Source: Actinomycetota bacterium (lineage in GTDB: Bacteria; Actinomycetota; Actinomycetes; S36-B12; UBA10799). From it: a DNA stretch of 64,000 nucleotides. The stretch spans positions 186,001-250,000 of the forward strand of contig JACJWU010000004.1 in assembly GCA_020636995.1 (NCBI GenBank), written 5' to 3'. The position numbers and the translations under genes are program-made. The notes beneath the pieces are model-generated. The model saw only the letters and a program-made list of their open reading frames with translations, made no database searches and had not been told where the DNA came from. This document shows, in pieces, positions 16,178-24,579 of the stretch. Each line of letters begins with the position of its first letter. The first letter of the stretch is position 1.

Positions 16178-16400
16178 GGTGAGAGAACGGCATCTTGGTT
16201 AGAGACAGGGCACTCCGGTTGGCCCTGGGCATCTTGGTTAGAGACACGGCACTCCGGTTAGCCCTGGGCATCTTGGTTAGAGACACGGCACTCCGGTTAG
16301 CCCTGTACGGCCGTGGGACTCTAACGAACCTGCCGCCGACTAACCAGAATGCCGATCTCTAACCAACCTGCCGATCTCTCACCGATCGGCGATCTCGCGC
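16178..16400. repeat. GTTAG palindromic repeat block A
   Basis: Three direct copies of a 39-bp unit start at 16191, 16230 and 16269, each with TTGGTTAGAGACA(C/G)GGCA and CTCCGGTT(A/G)GCC. They are followed by a palindromic core around GTACGGCCGTGGGACTCTAAC and then by inverted counterparts (CTAACCAGAATGCCGATCTC and CTAACCAACCTGCCGATCTC). It has the same core as blocks B, C, F and G, in the F/G orientation. It fills the gap between the 3' end of the GGDEF gene and the 5' side of the Cys/His-rich protein gene. No gene is seen in it. Confidence 0.85.
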
Positions 16401-16427
16401 CAGACGCCCCTGTGCCCCGGGCCAGGC

Positions 16428-17837
16428 TCAACTCCACCCCGTGACCGTCACCCCACCGGCATCGCGCTTCGCCTCGTACAACGCGATGTCCGCCTGTCTC
16501 AGCAGGTCCGAGACGCTCAGGTCCGCGGCAGTGCAGATCGCCACGCCGATGCTCATCCCCACAGGAATCTGCCGCCCGTCTGGCATCACCACGTCACCCG
16601 CCACGCTCGACCGTATCCGCTCTGCCAGCGCTCTCGCGGATTGCGGCGTGACCGGCCCGTCCTGGATCATGACGAACTCGTCGCCGCCGAATCTGGCCAC
16701 ACTCTCCTGACGGCGACTGACACTCTGCAGGCGCTGGGCGCACGCCCGCAGAACCTCGTCGCCGACCATGTGGCCGTAGGTGTCATTCACAGCCTTGAAA
16801 CCGTCGAAGTCGATGAAATGCACGGCGAAGGAGTCACCCGCCCGATGCCGAGCACTGCCCATCCGGCGATCGAGCTCGTCGACGAGCCAGGCGCGGTTGG
16901 GCAGGCCGGTCAGGACATCATGGGTGGCTGCCTCGTGTGCCTGTTCGAACGCCGAGACGAGAGTGACGTCCAGAAGGGTTCCGCGCAGAAGACGGTCGCG
17001 CCCCTGCCAGCGGTCCACCCAGTACCCCTGCAACAGGAGCTGAACCTCACCGTCCTCGCTGTGACCGGTCAGCTCGAGTGCGATAGCGCCGTCCTGCGGA
17101 CCTCGGAGCACTGCATCGAGGCGTCGGGAGTCCGGGCCGTCCAGAATCGATCGCACCGGATCCCAGGAGTCCGCGTGCGGTGGGAACCCCGGGACCACCG
17201 AGTTCGCCGAAGAGTCCCACGTGACCCGGTTGATGAACGGGTCCCACTCCCAGGTGGTCAAACCCACCACATGCTGACGTTCCTGCAGCAGATCCAGGCG
17301 AGCCCTGACATCGGCATGCTGACGAAGCCTCTTGACCACCTCCCACGTCGTATCCGCGATCGTCTGGGCGATCTGCACATCCGACTGTGAGTACGGCGAC
17401 TCGGAGTTGCCGACGCCCAGCAGCAGACACACCGCCTCGGCCTGCAGCACCGGAACCCCCAGATGCCGCAGAACCGGCGCGTGGCCGGCGGGGAGGCCGC
17501 GCTTGGCCGGCACGGACGAGTAGTCGTTGTGCACCTGAGGCACACGCAACCGAGCGCTGTCCGCCCAGATACCGGCCTGACTGATCGGGTAGTGCCGGTC
17601 GTACTGGGCCGTGCAGTAGTCGGCGGTGCTCGTCGACCACGTGCACAACTCGATCGAGTCCTGGTCGGGGTTCACGTAATGCACGTAGCCGATCTGACTG
17701 TGTGTGAGTTCCACTGCCAGGTCGATGCTCCTGGTGAGCAGGTCGACCTCGGAGGAGTCAAGTGGCCACGACAACAACTCCACGCGGGCCTGCTGCAGCA
17801 GCCCGTTCCGCTCCGTCGGCAAACCGTAGTCGACCAT
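16428..17837 (-). CDS. GAF-PAS-GGDEF diguanylate cyclase-like protein
   Basis: 469 residues from the ATG at 17837 (GTGs at 17840 and 17846 are alternatives; the frame is open further upstream). A GAF domain spans about 35-185, with IGYVHYVNPDQDSIELCTWS and HLGVPVLQAEAVCLLLGVGN. A PAS-like region is at about 200-290 (TWEWDPFINRVTWD). A GGDEF domain covers about 305-465 with RFGGDEFVMIQDG intact, so c-di-GMP synthesis is plausible. The inhibitory RxxD site is not canonical: the equivalent stretch reads RRQE. No membrane anchor. Its first 80 bp overlap the end of the metallophosphoesterase gene in another frame. Confidence 0.85.
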   Translation of the reverse strand: MVDYGLPTERNGLLQQARVELLSWPLDSSEVDLLTRSIDLAVELTHSQIGYVHYVNPDQDSIELCTWSTSTADYCTAQYDRHYPISQAGIWADSARLRVPQVHNDYSSVPAKRGLPAGHAPVLRHLGVPVLQAEAVCLLLGVGNSESPYSQSDVQIAQTIADTTWEVVKRLRQHADVRARLDLLQERQHVVGLTTWEWDPFINRVTWDSSANSVVPGFPPHADSWDPVRSILDGPDSRRLDAVLRGPQDGAIALELTGHSEDGEVQLLLQGYWVDRWQGRDRLLRGTLLDVTLVSAFEQAHEAATHDVLTGLPNRAWLVDELDRRMGSARHRAGDSFAVHFIDFDGFKAVNDTYGHMVGDEVLRACAQRLQSVSRRQESVARFGGDEFVMIQDGPVTPQSARALAERIRSSVAGDVVMPDGRQIPVGMSIGVAICTAADLSVSDLLRQADIALYEAKRDAGGVTVTGWS

Positions 17838-19230
17838 CACGAGCACTCGATCGTGGTCTTGCCCACGCCGCGAACCGCGCACCTTCCGGGGTGCGGTGTG
17901 CGATCTTCCAACCGGTCTTGCCCGCCGGCTTGGCGACCGCATAGCCGAACTGCACGCTGGTCCAGTCCATCGACGCGTTGGGGTATGGCGCCACTGCCGG
18001 GTCGACCCGTTGTCCCGACGCGTTGGCCAACGGCCCGAACCGGGGTAGTTCATACCCCGTCGTCGGATCGAGGTAGGTGCCGCCGTTGCCGAGCACCAGA
18101 CTGCCCGGCTGTCCTGGAATCTGCACGGCCTGCACCAGGTGCAAGTGGCTGGACAGGACCATCTGGTACGTGTCGAGAAGTCCGTAGGAGGCCGCGGTCT
18201 GGTCCAGGGAGCCCCATGTCGTCCACTCGGTCGGTGGCGCCGGCGAGAACTGCCACGTGACGTGACTGAAGACCGGTCGGTGGGTCATCAGCCATGACTG
18301 GCGGCCCTTCTTTGCCCGCGTCTGCTTCCGGGCGGCCACGTATGTCGGACGCTGGACCGCCGCCCAGGAATCCACCGTGCCGTCGGTGCCGTAAGCGGAG
18401 TCAACCATCGCCACGCGCAGGGTCCGACCCTTCGCGACCTTGACGGTGAAAGACCACGTGGGCGTCGTCGCCGGTTCCGGGGCCACACCGTTCACAGGCC
18501 CGCACAACCCAGCGGTGTCGGGTCGCGGATCGAAGAAGAGGAAGAACCCGTTGCCGCCTCGGTCACACGTCTCATGGTTGCCACGGAGCAGGGCCATGGG
18601 CGCGCTGCGGAACATCGGCCGAAGCGGCCGGATGACGTCCACGAGCCAGCCGTCCGCACTGTCGGCGAACGGCATACCAGGCACCGGCGGCGGCGTGCCA
18701 CCACACAACGCCTGATCCGCCGCCGGACACGCGCTCTCCCGGTAGTAGAAATCGCCCGGGTTGAGGATGATGTCCGGATCGCTCTTCGCGATCTGCCGGG
18801 CGATCCGCTTCAGGGGCCACGCGTCCGGCGAGTTGCAGTCCTGGACACTCGTGCCTTTGATCCGGCATCCGGTGTCTGCCAGCATGGCCATCCGGTTCAC
18901 CTTCTGCGGCATGGAACTCGGGACGCGGCGTCCGGCGATCGTCGCCCGCACGGCGTTGGTCGGGATGTTGTGACTGCAGACGCGCACCGTGTTGAACGCG
19001 ATCCGGGCGCTCGCAGCCGGCTTGCGGGCCTTCATCGAGTAGGACTTCTTGACGATCCCCTTCGAGGTGCGGCGCATGACGATCACCTCCGGGCAGGACG
19101 CCCCCGCGGGCAGGACCGTACGGGCCACCAGCCTGGAGTCCGCCACGGACGTCGGCGCGACGAGTGTGTAGGAGGCGATCGGGTCGGGCTGCGCTGCCAT
19201 GACGGCCATAGTTGCCATCAGGTCGATCAT
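17758..19230 (-). CDS. metallophosphoesterase (calcineurin-like), probably exported
   Basis: 490 residues from the ATG at 19230 (further in-frame ATGs at 19218, 19209 and 19200). Motifs of the calcineurin-like superfamily appear in order: LADTGCRIKG, NPGDFYYRESAC, LLRGNHETC, VMVDSAYG-like DSA, LMTHRPVFSH and SSHLHLV, giving the expected Asp/His/Asn metal ligands. Several paired Cys fit an extracytoplasmic protein, although the N-terminal hydrophobic stretch is short and weak. It is divergent from the secreted PI-PLC-X gene with only 23 bp between starts, so the two may share regulation and act on related phosphorylated substrates (inference). Its C-terminal tail overlaps the GGDEF gene by 80 bp. 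Confidence 0.8.
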   Translation of the reverse strand: MIDLMATMAVMAAQPDPIASYTLVAPTSVADSRLVARTVLPAGASCPEVIVMRRTSKGIVKKSYSMKARKPAASARIAFNTVRVCSHNIPTNAVRATIAGRRVPSSMPQKVNRMAMLADTGCRIKGTSVQDCNSPDAWPLKRIARQIAKSDPDIILNPGDFYYRESACPAADQALCGGTPPPVPGMPFADSADGWLVDVIRPLRPMFRSAPMALLRGNHETCDRGGNGFFLFFDPRPDTAGLCGPVNGVAPEPATTPTWSFTVKVAKGRTLRVAMVDSAYGTDGTVDSWAAVQRPTYVAARKQTRAKKGRQSWLMTHRPVFSHVTWQFSPAPPTEWTTWGSLDQTAASYGLLDTYQMVLSSHLHLVQAVQIPGQPGSLVLGNGGTYLDPTTGYELPRFGPLANASGQRVDPAVAPYPNASMDWTSVQFGYAVAKPAGKTGWKIAHRTPEGARFAAWARPRSSARDGRLRFADGAERAAAAGPRGVVVVAT

Positions 19231-19253
19231 GGAATCCAACGTAGTTCATTCAC

Positions 19254-20402
19254 GTGGCACGACTCTCCCCACGGACGGCTCAACGCGGCTACCTTGGCCT
19301 CATGCTTCTTCTCGCTGCCGCGGCGCTGGCCGTCACCCCGCCGACCCCGGACTGGATGGGTACGCTCTACGCCGACAAGCCCGACACCCGGCTGACCCAG
19401 GTCGTCATCCCAGGCACGCACGACTCCGGGGCCTTCAAGATCGACACTGAAGGCAAGTGCAAGGTCACGGCGATAGCGGGGGCCAACCCGGCGATGGCCG
19501 CAGCGGGCAAAGGCAACCCGTGTGGCGCCGGCAAGCTCTCCAAGGCGCAGGCCCAGAACTTCACGGGACAACTCAACGGCGGGATCCGATACCTGGACAT
19601 GCGCTTGGGCGTCCCGGAGAACAAGGTGGTCAGCAAGAAGAAGGCGGGTAAGAAACTCACCAACAAGGCCGCCGCGAAGGTACCGATCGTGCTGCAGCAC
19701 ACGTTCACGTCACTGCGCTTCACCACAGGCCTGAAACAGATCGTGAACTTCGCCAAGGCGCACCCGCGCGAGCAGATCATCCTGGACTTCCAGCACATCG
19801 ACCTGACCGGCAAGAAGAAGATCGACAAGTACTACACGTCCGCGATCGACAAGATCCTTCGCACCTACAAGGTGGGTGGCACCAGCGTGTGCTCGCGGGC
19901 ATGGACGAGTTCGAAGATCCCGGACCCGGTCCAGGCCACCTTCCGGCAGGCGTGGGACGCGAACCGCAACGTCCTGGTGATGTACGCCAAGGGCGAGTTG
20001 CCGAAGAACTCCTGCTACCGGGCGAGGGAGAGTTACCTGTATTCGCCGTGGCCCAACACCGAGGACCCGGCGGTGTCAGCCACTGCGAACGCGGGCTACC
20101 TGGCCGCACGCAAGGACGCTCTGGCCGGCGCCGCCCCGTGCGCTGTGTCGGGCGGCAACCAGTGCGGGTTCTTCGTCGATCAGTTGCAGTTGTCCATGGG
20201 CTTGAGTTCACAGATCCAATGTCTGGGTGGCAGCCGGACCCAGAACTGCTCGCTACTGGACCTCGCAGCGCTGCGCAACCCCTCGGCGGTGCAGGAGATG
20301 ACGGCCTGGAAAGCACAGGGATTGCCGGTCAACATCTCGATCGTGGACTTCTACGAGGTGAGTGACACCGCGCCGCAGTTGATCGCGCTGAACCAGAACT
20401 AG
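19254..20402 (+). CDS. secreted PI-PLC X-domain family protein
   Basis: 382 residues from GTG 19254 (ATG 19302 is possible but would remove the basic n-region of the signal). Signal peptide MARLSPRTAQRGYLGLMLLL.. with a cleavage region around ALAVTPP. The catalytic domain shows VVIPGTHDSGAF (first catalytic His), GIRYLDMRLG, IVLQHTF (second His) and REQIILDFQH, the layout of phosphatidylinositol-specific phospholipase C X domains. A Lys-rich insert (SKKKAGKKLTNKAAAK) and several Cys pairs are extra. It cleaves a phosphodiester of an inositol lipid or a related molecule outside the cell; the Asp/Arg ligand set suggests activity but the substrate is unknown. Confidence 0.83.
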   Translation: MARLSPRTAQRGYLGLMLLLAAAALAVTPPTPDWMGTLYADKPDTRLTQVVIPGTHDSGAFKIDTEGKCKVTAIAGANPAMAAAGKGNPCGAGKLSKAQAQNFTGQLNGGIRYLDMRLGVPENKVVSKKKAGKKLTNKAAAKVPIVLQHTFTSLRFTTGLKQIVNFAKAHPREQIILDFQHIDLTGKKKIDKYYTSAIDKILRTYKVGGTSVCSRAWTSSKIPDPVQATFRQAWDANRNVLVMYAKGELPKNSCYRARESYLYSPWPNTEDPAVSATANAGYLAARKDALAGAAPCAVSGGNQCGFFVDQLQLSMGLSSQIQCLGGSRTQNCSLLDLAALRNPSAVQEMTAWKAQGLPVNISIVDFYEVSDTAPQLIALNQN

Positions 20403-20902
20403 AAGAAGGCCGGCGTGCGCGGCCCCCGCCCACCCCGCACGCCGACCGATGGCCCGGGTCGAGCCACCCCCGCGAGTCCGACCCGAGCCCCCAAGGTTCC
20501 CCTGGGCGATGGGCTGGAACTCGACTGTCGTGGCTCCGCACCATCTGAGGACATCGTGCGATGTGGGTACGACAAAACCGCTCTTGTCAAGCACCGACAC
20601 GCAGTTTGTGCATGTTCGCGGGCGGATCCGCGCGATGGGGCTCAGGTAGATCGATGGGTTCAGCGCCCGACGAACCCCACTCGCCTGCACGAACCCCACC
20701 GGACTTCACGAGCCCCACCCAACACGCCGTTCGATGGGGTTCAGGTAGATCGATGGGGCTCAGGTAGATCGATGGGGTTCAGCGCCCGACGAACCCCACC
20801 GGACTGCACGAGCCCCACCCAACACGCCGTTCGATGGGGCTCAGGTAGACCGATGGGGCTCAGCGCCCGACGAACCCCACTCCGCGCGGGGCCGGAAGTC
20901 CT
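20403..20902. repeat. intergenic region with GGGGTTC tandem/inverted repeats
   Basis: This 500-bp convergent gap contains a repeat array at about 20640-20890. The segment CAGCGCCCGACGAACCCCAC occurs three times (20661, 20780, 20861), each preceded by CGATGGG(G)(T/C)T. Between them lie copies of TCAGGTAGAtCGATGGGG. The clearest unit folds as TGGGGTTC (20773-20780) with GAACCCCA (20791-20798) and a 10-nt loop. No coding evidence; the open frames crossing it are repetitive. Confidence 0.75.
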
Positions 20903-21103
20903 TCAGCCCCCGCAGCAGCCACCGCCACAACAGCCGCCCGCTTGACCCGAGCCAAGGGAGCTCACCGCCCCGGCAGTCGTGAGCAACCGCACAGTGTCCT
21001 CGTGTCCCTGCGGGCACGCCGCCGGGTCGCTCGACTGCGCCATCGGCCGATCCTTGGTGAAGGTCTGGTCACACACACGGCACCGGAACTCGTAGGTGGG
21101 CAT
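20903..21103 (-). CDS. FmdB-family zinc ribbon protein
   Basis: 66 residues. MPTYEFRCRVCDQTFTKDRP is the FmdB/putative regulatory zinc-ribbon start, with the second ligand pair replaced by ACPQGHED (Cys..His). The C-terminus is the Gly/Cys tail GGCCGGGCCGG common in this family. Small cytosolic metal-binding protein of unresolved role. No strong ribosome site before the ATG at 21103; the protein pattern fixes the start. Confidence 0.85.
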   Translation of the reverse strand: MPTYEFRCRVCDQTFTKDRPMAQSSDPAACPQGHEDTVRLLTTAGAVSSLGSGQAGGCCGGGCCGG

Positions 21104-21181
21104 GGCGGCATGGTAGCCATGCGGCACACAGGTGGTCCGCGGGGTGCTTGACGAGGACGTACCACCCGCTTGAATAGGCAG

Positions 21182-21625
21182 ATGCAGACCGTCACCCCGT
21201 TCCTGTGGATCCAACACCCCGTCGACGAGGCCGCGAACTTCTACGCCGGACTCTTCGATGACGGCCAGATCGTCTCCGGACCCAACGTTGGCGATGACAT
21301 GTCGTCGGCCACCGTTCGGATGTCCGGACAGACGATCCACCTCTTCAATGCGGGCACCCAGCGTGCACTCACCGAGGCCTTCTCTTTGATGGTCACCTGC
21401 TCGACGCAGGCCGAGATCGACCGGCTGTGGGACGCCCTGTGCGACGGCGGCACACCGAGCATGTGTGGCTGGGTGACGGACCGCTTCGGCGTCACCTGGC
21501 AGGTCGTCCCCGACTCGCTGCAGGAATGGCTCAGCGACCCCGCCCGAGGTGGCGAGGTCGCCAAGGTGATGCTGCAGATGCAGAAGCTGGAGATCGCCGA
21601 CCTGCGTGCGGCACTGAGCGGTTAG
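21182..21625 (+). CDS. VOC-superfamily PhnB-like protein
   Basis: 147 residues from ATG 21182 (an in-frame TTG is at 21170). VTPFLWIQHPVDEAANFY at the start, then GQTIHLFNAG, LMVTCSTQAEIDRLWDALCD and DRFGVTWQVVPDSL are typical of the PhnB/3-demethylubiquinone methyltransferase-like glyoxalase fold. Members are often annotated as methyltransferases without proof. The stop overlaps the convergent TauE stop (TTAG at 21622-21625). Confidence 0.8.
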   Translation: MQTVTPFLWIQHPVDEAANFYAGLFDDGQIVSGPNVGDDMSSATVRMSGQTIHLFNAGTQRALTEAFSLMVTCSTQAEIDRLWDALCDGGTPSMCGWVTDRFGVTWQVVPDSLQEWLSDPARGGEVAKVMLQMQKLEIADLRAALSG

Positions 21626-22509
21626 GCGTCGACCAGCACCTTCGCCTTGGGCTGCTCGCCCGGCTTCACATCCATCCGGTGCACCCGCCAGGCCAAACCC
21701 ATCGTCACGGCCGCGACGACCGCGCAGATGACCCCGCCGATCAGACCGGGCATCCCGGCGAGCTTGAAGATGACCGCCAGGTTGCTGATGATGACCATGC
21801 CGCCCACCAGCGTGCCGAGACTGTGAACCGGGGCGCGACCGGCGAAACGCGCCGCGAAGGGCGCCACGATCAGACCCCCGACGATCAGACCTGCGACCGC
21901 CCCCCACGGCACCTGGGACTCCTTGGCGCCGACCAGGAAGCCCATCGAAGCGCACACGGCCACGGTGAACTCGGCCGCGTTGACGGTGCCGATGACCTTT
22001 CTCGGCTCGTGCTTGGTCAAAGTCATCAGGGACGGTGTGGCTACCGGACCCCAGCCCCCGCCACCGGTGGCGTCGACGAAGCCGCCGAACAGCCCGACCG
22101 GCCACAGATGCCTGGTCCGGGCGTTGATCTGCGGGATGAGCGTCTTGCCGAAGGCGAAGCGCATGATGATCGAGATGCCGAGCACCAGCAGGATGAGCGC
22201 CATCCACAACCGGGCCCCGTCGAGGCTCACGTTGGTGAGGATCACGGCACCCAAGAAGGCACCCACCGACCCGGGAACTGCGATCGCGGTGAACACCCGC
22301 CAGTCGACGTTGCCCTCACGCCAGTGCGCCAGGCCGGATACGAAAGTCGTGCCCATCTTGGCGGCGTGAGTGCCGGCGGAGGCCGCCACTGCGGAGTAGC
22401 CGAGCAGGGTCAGCAGGGTGGCCGACGTCACACCGAAACCCATCCCCAGTGAGCCGTCGACGAACTGTGCGGCTCCGCCGACGAGGGCGAACACGATGAT
22501 GAGTGGCAT
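21622..22509 (-). CDS. TauE/SafE (TSUP) family sulfite/anion exporter
   Basis: 295 residues, about eight hydrophobic helices in two halves. The conserved N-terminal GGAAQFVDGSLGMGFGVTSA and the repeat-equivalent LFGGFVDATGGGGWGPVATP mark the TauE/SafE family, inner-membrane transporters of sulfite, organosulfonates or other anions. The C-terminal Lys/Glu tail is cytoplasmic. No sulfur-metabolism neighbours are seen, so the substrate is open. An AT-rich promoter-like region precedes it. Confidence 0.87.
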   Translation of the reverse strand: MPLIIVFALVGGAAQFVDGSLGMGFGVTSATLLTLLGYSAVAASAGTHAAKMGTTFVSGLAHWREGNVDWRVFTAIAVPGSVGAFLGAVILTNVSLDGARLWMALILLVLGISIIMRFAFGKTLIPQINARTRHLWPVGLFGGFVDATGGGGWGPVATPSLMTLTKHEPRKVIGTVNAAEFTVAVCASMGFLVGAKESQVPWGAVAGLIVGGLIVAPFAARFAGRAPVHSLGTLVGGMVIISNLAVIFKLAGMPGLIGGVICAVVAAVTMGLAWRVHRMDVKPGEQPKAKVLVDA

Positions 22510-22570
22510 CGCTCGACTCCAATACGCATAAAGTCAATTACTGAACTTACTAAATGCAGTTTTACACGAA
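22510..22570 (-). promoter_or_regulatory. AT-rich putative promoter/operator of the TauE gene
   Basis: A short tract rich in A and T in an otherwise GC-rich window. On the minus strand it reads TTTAGTAAGTTCAGTAATTG followed by ACTTTATGC, with an AGTAA repeat 9 bp apart, directly before a GGAG ribosome site. It probably holds the TauE promoter and a regulator site; no specific factor can be named. Confidence 0.4.
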
Positions 22571-22659
22571 TCTTCGCGGAATGGAATGTGATCTGCATTT
22601 CATTGGCGTGGCGCAGTGCCCGCGATCGAGCACGCGACCGAACCGTCTCTGCGCCCAGG

Positions 22660-22730
22660 CGTTAGCAGAGCGGACAGAGGTTAGCGTTTCGGCGGCGCAC
22701 GACCGCTAACCTCTGTCCGCTCTGCTAACG
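22660..22730. repeat. perfect 27-bp inverted repeat with 17-nt loop
   Basis: Left arm 22660-22686 begins CGTTAGCAGAGCGGACAGAG and ends GGTTAGCG. The right arm 22704-22730 is its exact reverse complement. The loop is 22687-22703. It lies in the 332-bp divergent gap between tauE and the Asp-rich protein gene, the only strong hairpin here placed between two 5' ends. It shares the GTTAG/CTAAC words with the other repeat blocks. No T-tract follows on either side. Confidence 0.9.
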
Positions 22731-22841
22731 GCTGGCGACCTACACGGTGACTCGCGTTAAGCGAGCGTCAAGCCGCGCCCCGCGATCTCTTGACGTCGCG
22801 GACCATGACCCCTTGAGTGGTCCGGGCCTCATCGTGGAAGC

Positions 22842-23153
22842 ATGAGCAAAACGCCACGCATCATCGCCGCGACCGCGAGTGCCGCCCTATTGGCTGGAAT
22901 CGGCGGTGCATCCGCCGTTCTCGCGGTCGACACTGTCATGGCCGACGACGAGCAGGCGACCACACAGGTCACCGCCGATGAAACGCTCCCGGCCCCGCAG
23001 GACGATCGGACGACTGTCTACCAGGAACCCCAGGACGACGACGACGACCATGACGACGACGAGGGCGGACAGATCACGCCTGCGCCCCCCACGACCAGTT
23101 TCCAGGGCAACAATGGCGGCCAGTCCAAGCAGAACACCTCGAAGTCGTCATGA
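22842..23153 (+). CDS. small exported Asp-rich protein
   Basis: 103 residues. N-terminal signal or anchor MSKTPRIIAATASAALLAG..AVLAV (about 1-30), then an acidic, low-complexity chain with DDDDDHDDDEGG (about 66-77) and a Gln/Asn/Ser-rich end. It could bind cations at the cell surface; no FMN-binding domain or clear ApbE flavinylation motif is visible. Its stop overlaps the apbE start (ATGA at 23150-23153), so it is the first gene of the redox operon. Confidence 0.7.
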   Translation: MSKTPRIIAATASAALLAGIGGASAVLAVDTVMADDEQATTQVTADETLPAPQDDRTTVYQEPQDDDDDHDDDEGGQITPAPPTTSFQGNNGGQSKQNTSKSS

Positions 23154-24031
23154 TCACCGTCTCGATGGACACCTGGCGCACCCACCTGTCGCTATCAGTG
23201 CGCGACAACGACCGGCCGGGACTTCAGCACAACCTGCACCGACTCCTCACCACAGAGGTCGCGCGTCTGGACGCCCTGGCCAGCCGTTTCCGTGAGGACT
23301 CGGAACTCAGCGCGGTGAATCGCGGTGCCGGCGAATGGGTGGACGTGTCGTGGCGGTTCGTCACCGTGTTGACGGCCTGCCTGGACGCAGCCCGCGCCAC
23401 CGGTGGGCTGGTGGACCCGACCCTCGGCCAGGCGATCAAGGCCGCCGGCTACGACCATTGGGCACGGCAGAACACGCAGACCGACCCACGGCGCCACCGA
23501 GGCGCGTGGCGGCAGGTGGGGATCCGTCCCGGCCCCAGCGGCGCCCAGGTCCTGATCCCGGCGGGCACCGCCCTCGACCTCGGGTCCGTGGCGAAGGGCT
23601 GGCTGGCGGACCGACTCGCGACGACCGTGAGACGCGCCGGCCACGACGTCATGGCCAACATGGGCGGCGACATCCGCGTGATGGCCTCGCAGCCGTGGAC
23701 CGTGTGGTCCGACCCCGAGCTGCCCGGCGTGACGGCCAGCCCTGCGGACCTCACCGATGCCGCGATCGCGACCAGCGGGATCGGTCATCGCCATTGGGAG
23801 GGCGGTCACCACATCATCGACCCAAGGACGGGCGCACCCGCGGTGACCCCATGGCACAGCGTGTCGGTCGTCGCGGCAACGGCCGCACAGGCGAACGCCG
23901 CCGCCACCGCTGCAGTCATCCTCGCCGACGACGCGCCGACCTGGCTCGACCGCCAAGGCCTGGACGCCCGTCTGGTATCCCGCACACACATCACATCGAC
24001 CGGCCGTTGGCCATCGGAGGTTGCAGCATGA
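23150..24031 (+). CDS. apbE: FAD:protein FMN transferase (ApbE family)
   Basis: 293 residues. Family motifs: RLDALASRFREDSELSAVNR near the start, VDPTLGQAIKAAGYD, ALDLGSVAKGWLADRL, the flavin/Mg2+ motif ANMGGDIRV, and the C-terminal HHIIDPRTGAPA..VSVVAATAAQANA. ApbE moves FMN from FAD onto Thr/Ser of exported redox proteins. There is no obvious signal peptide, so this one may act in the cytoplasm or be moved otherwise. Coupled by 4-nt overlaps to the Asp-rich protein before it and the haem membrane protein after it. Confidence 0.9.
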   Translation: MITVSMDTWRTHLSLSVRDNDRPGLQHNLHRLLTTEVARLDALASRFREDSELSAVNRGAGEWVDVSWRFVTVLTACLDAARATGGLVDPTLGQAIKAAGYDHWARQNTQTDPRRHRGAWRQVGIRPGPSGAQVLIPAGTALDLGSVAKGWLADRLATTVRRAGHDVMANMGGDIRVMASQPWTVWSDPELPGVTASPADLTDAAIATSGIGHRHWEGGHHIIDPRTGAPAVTPWHSVSVVAATAAQANAAATAAVILADDAPTWLDRQGLDARLVSRTHITSTGRWPSEVAA

Positions 24032-24579
24032 CCTGGGAGTTCATCCGGATCACGGGGCTGGTGGCGCTGGCCTTCCTCACGGTGTCGGTCGCCCTCGGCG
24101 TGGCCGGACCAGCGATTCACCGCCCCACCTCCCGACTGACGTCGGTGAGCATGCACATGACCGCCGCCGTCGGCGGAACGGTGCTCGTGATCGCACACAT
24201 CATCTTCGCGATCGCCGACAGCTGGGTCTCCGTGCCCGCCATGGCTGCGATCGTGCCCGGTGCCTCCTCATGGGAGCCGTTGTGGATCGCGGTCGGCACG
24301 ATCGCCTTCGACCTGATGCTGGTCATGGTGGCGACGTCGGCGCTACGGCAACAGGCACCCGGCCTGTGGAAACGGGCACACATCCTCGCCTACCCCGTGT
24401 GGGCCCTCGTATGGGTGCACACCTTGACGGCCGGAACCGACGCCGGCACACCACTGATGGTCGGCATCGCGGCCGCCTCCGCGGCGCTCGTCGCAGCGGC
24501 GTTCGTCCTGCGGCGCATGCGGCCGGCACCCCGCCCCGTCCCCGCAGTCCGCACCAAGGAACTGGAGTACGCACGATGA
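24028..24579 (+). CDS. ferric-reductase-like transmembrane protein (dihaem)
   Basis: 183 residues from the ATGA overlap at 24028. Five hydrophobic helices at about 4-27, 40-60, 85-110, 121-140 and 148-168. Paired histidines on two helices (SMHMTA..VIAHIIF and KRAHILAY..VWVHTLTAG) give the spacing for two stacked b-haems, as in the ferric reductase/YedZ-like domain. It would carry electrons across the membrane between a cytoplasmic flavoprotein and an outside acceptor. The short Arg/Pro-rich tail is cytoplasmic. Sits between apbE and the NuoF-like gene in one operon. Confidence 0.85.
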   Translation: MTWEFIRITGLVALAFLTVSVALGVAGPAIHRPTSRLTSVSMHMTAAVGGTVLVIAHIIFAIADSWVSVPAMAAIVPGASSWEPLWIAVGTIAFDLMLVMVATSALRQQAPGLWKRAHILAYPVWALVWVHTLTAGTDAGTPLMVGIAAASAALVAAAFVLRRMRPAPRPVPAVRTKELEYAR

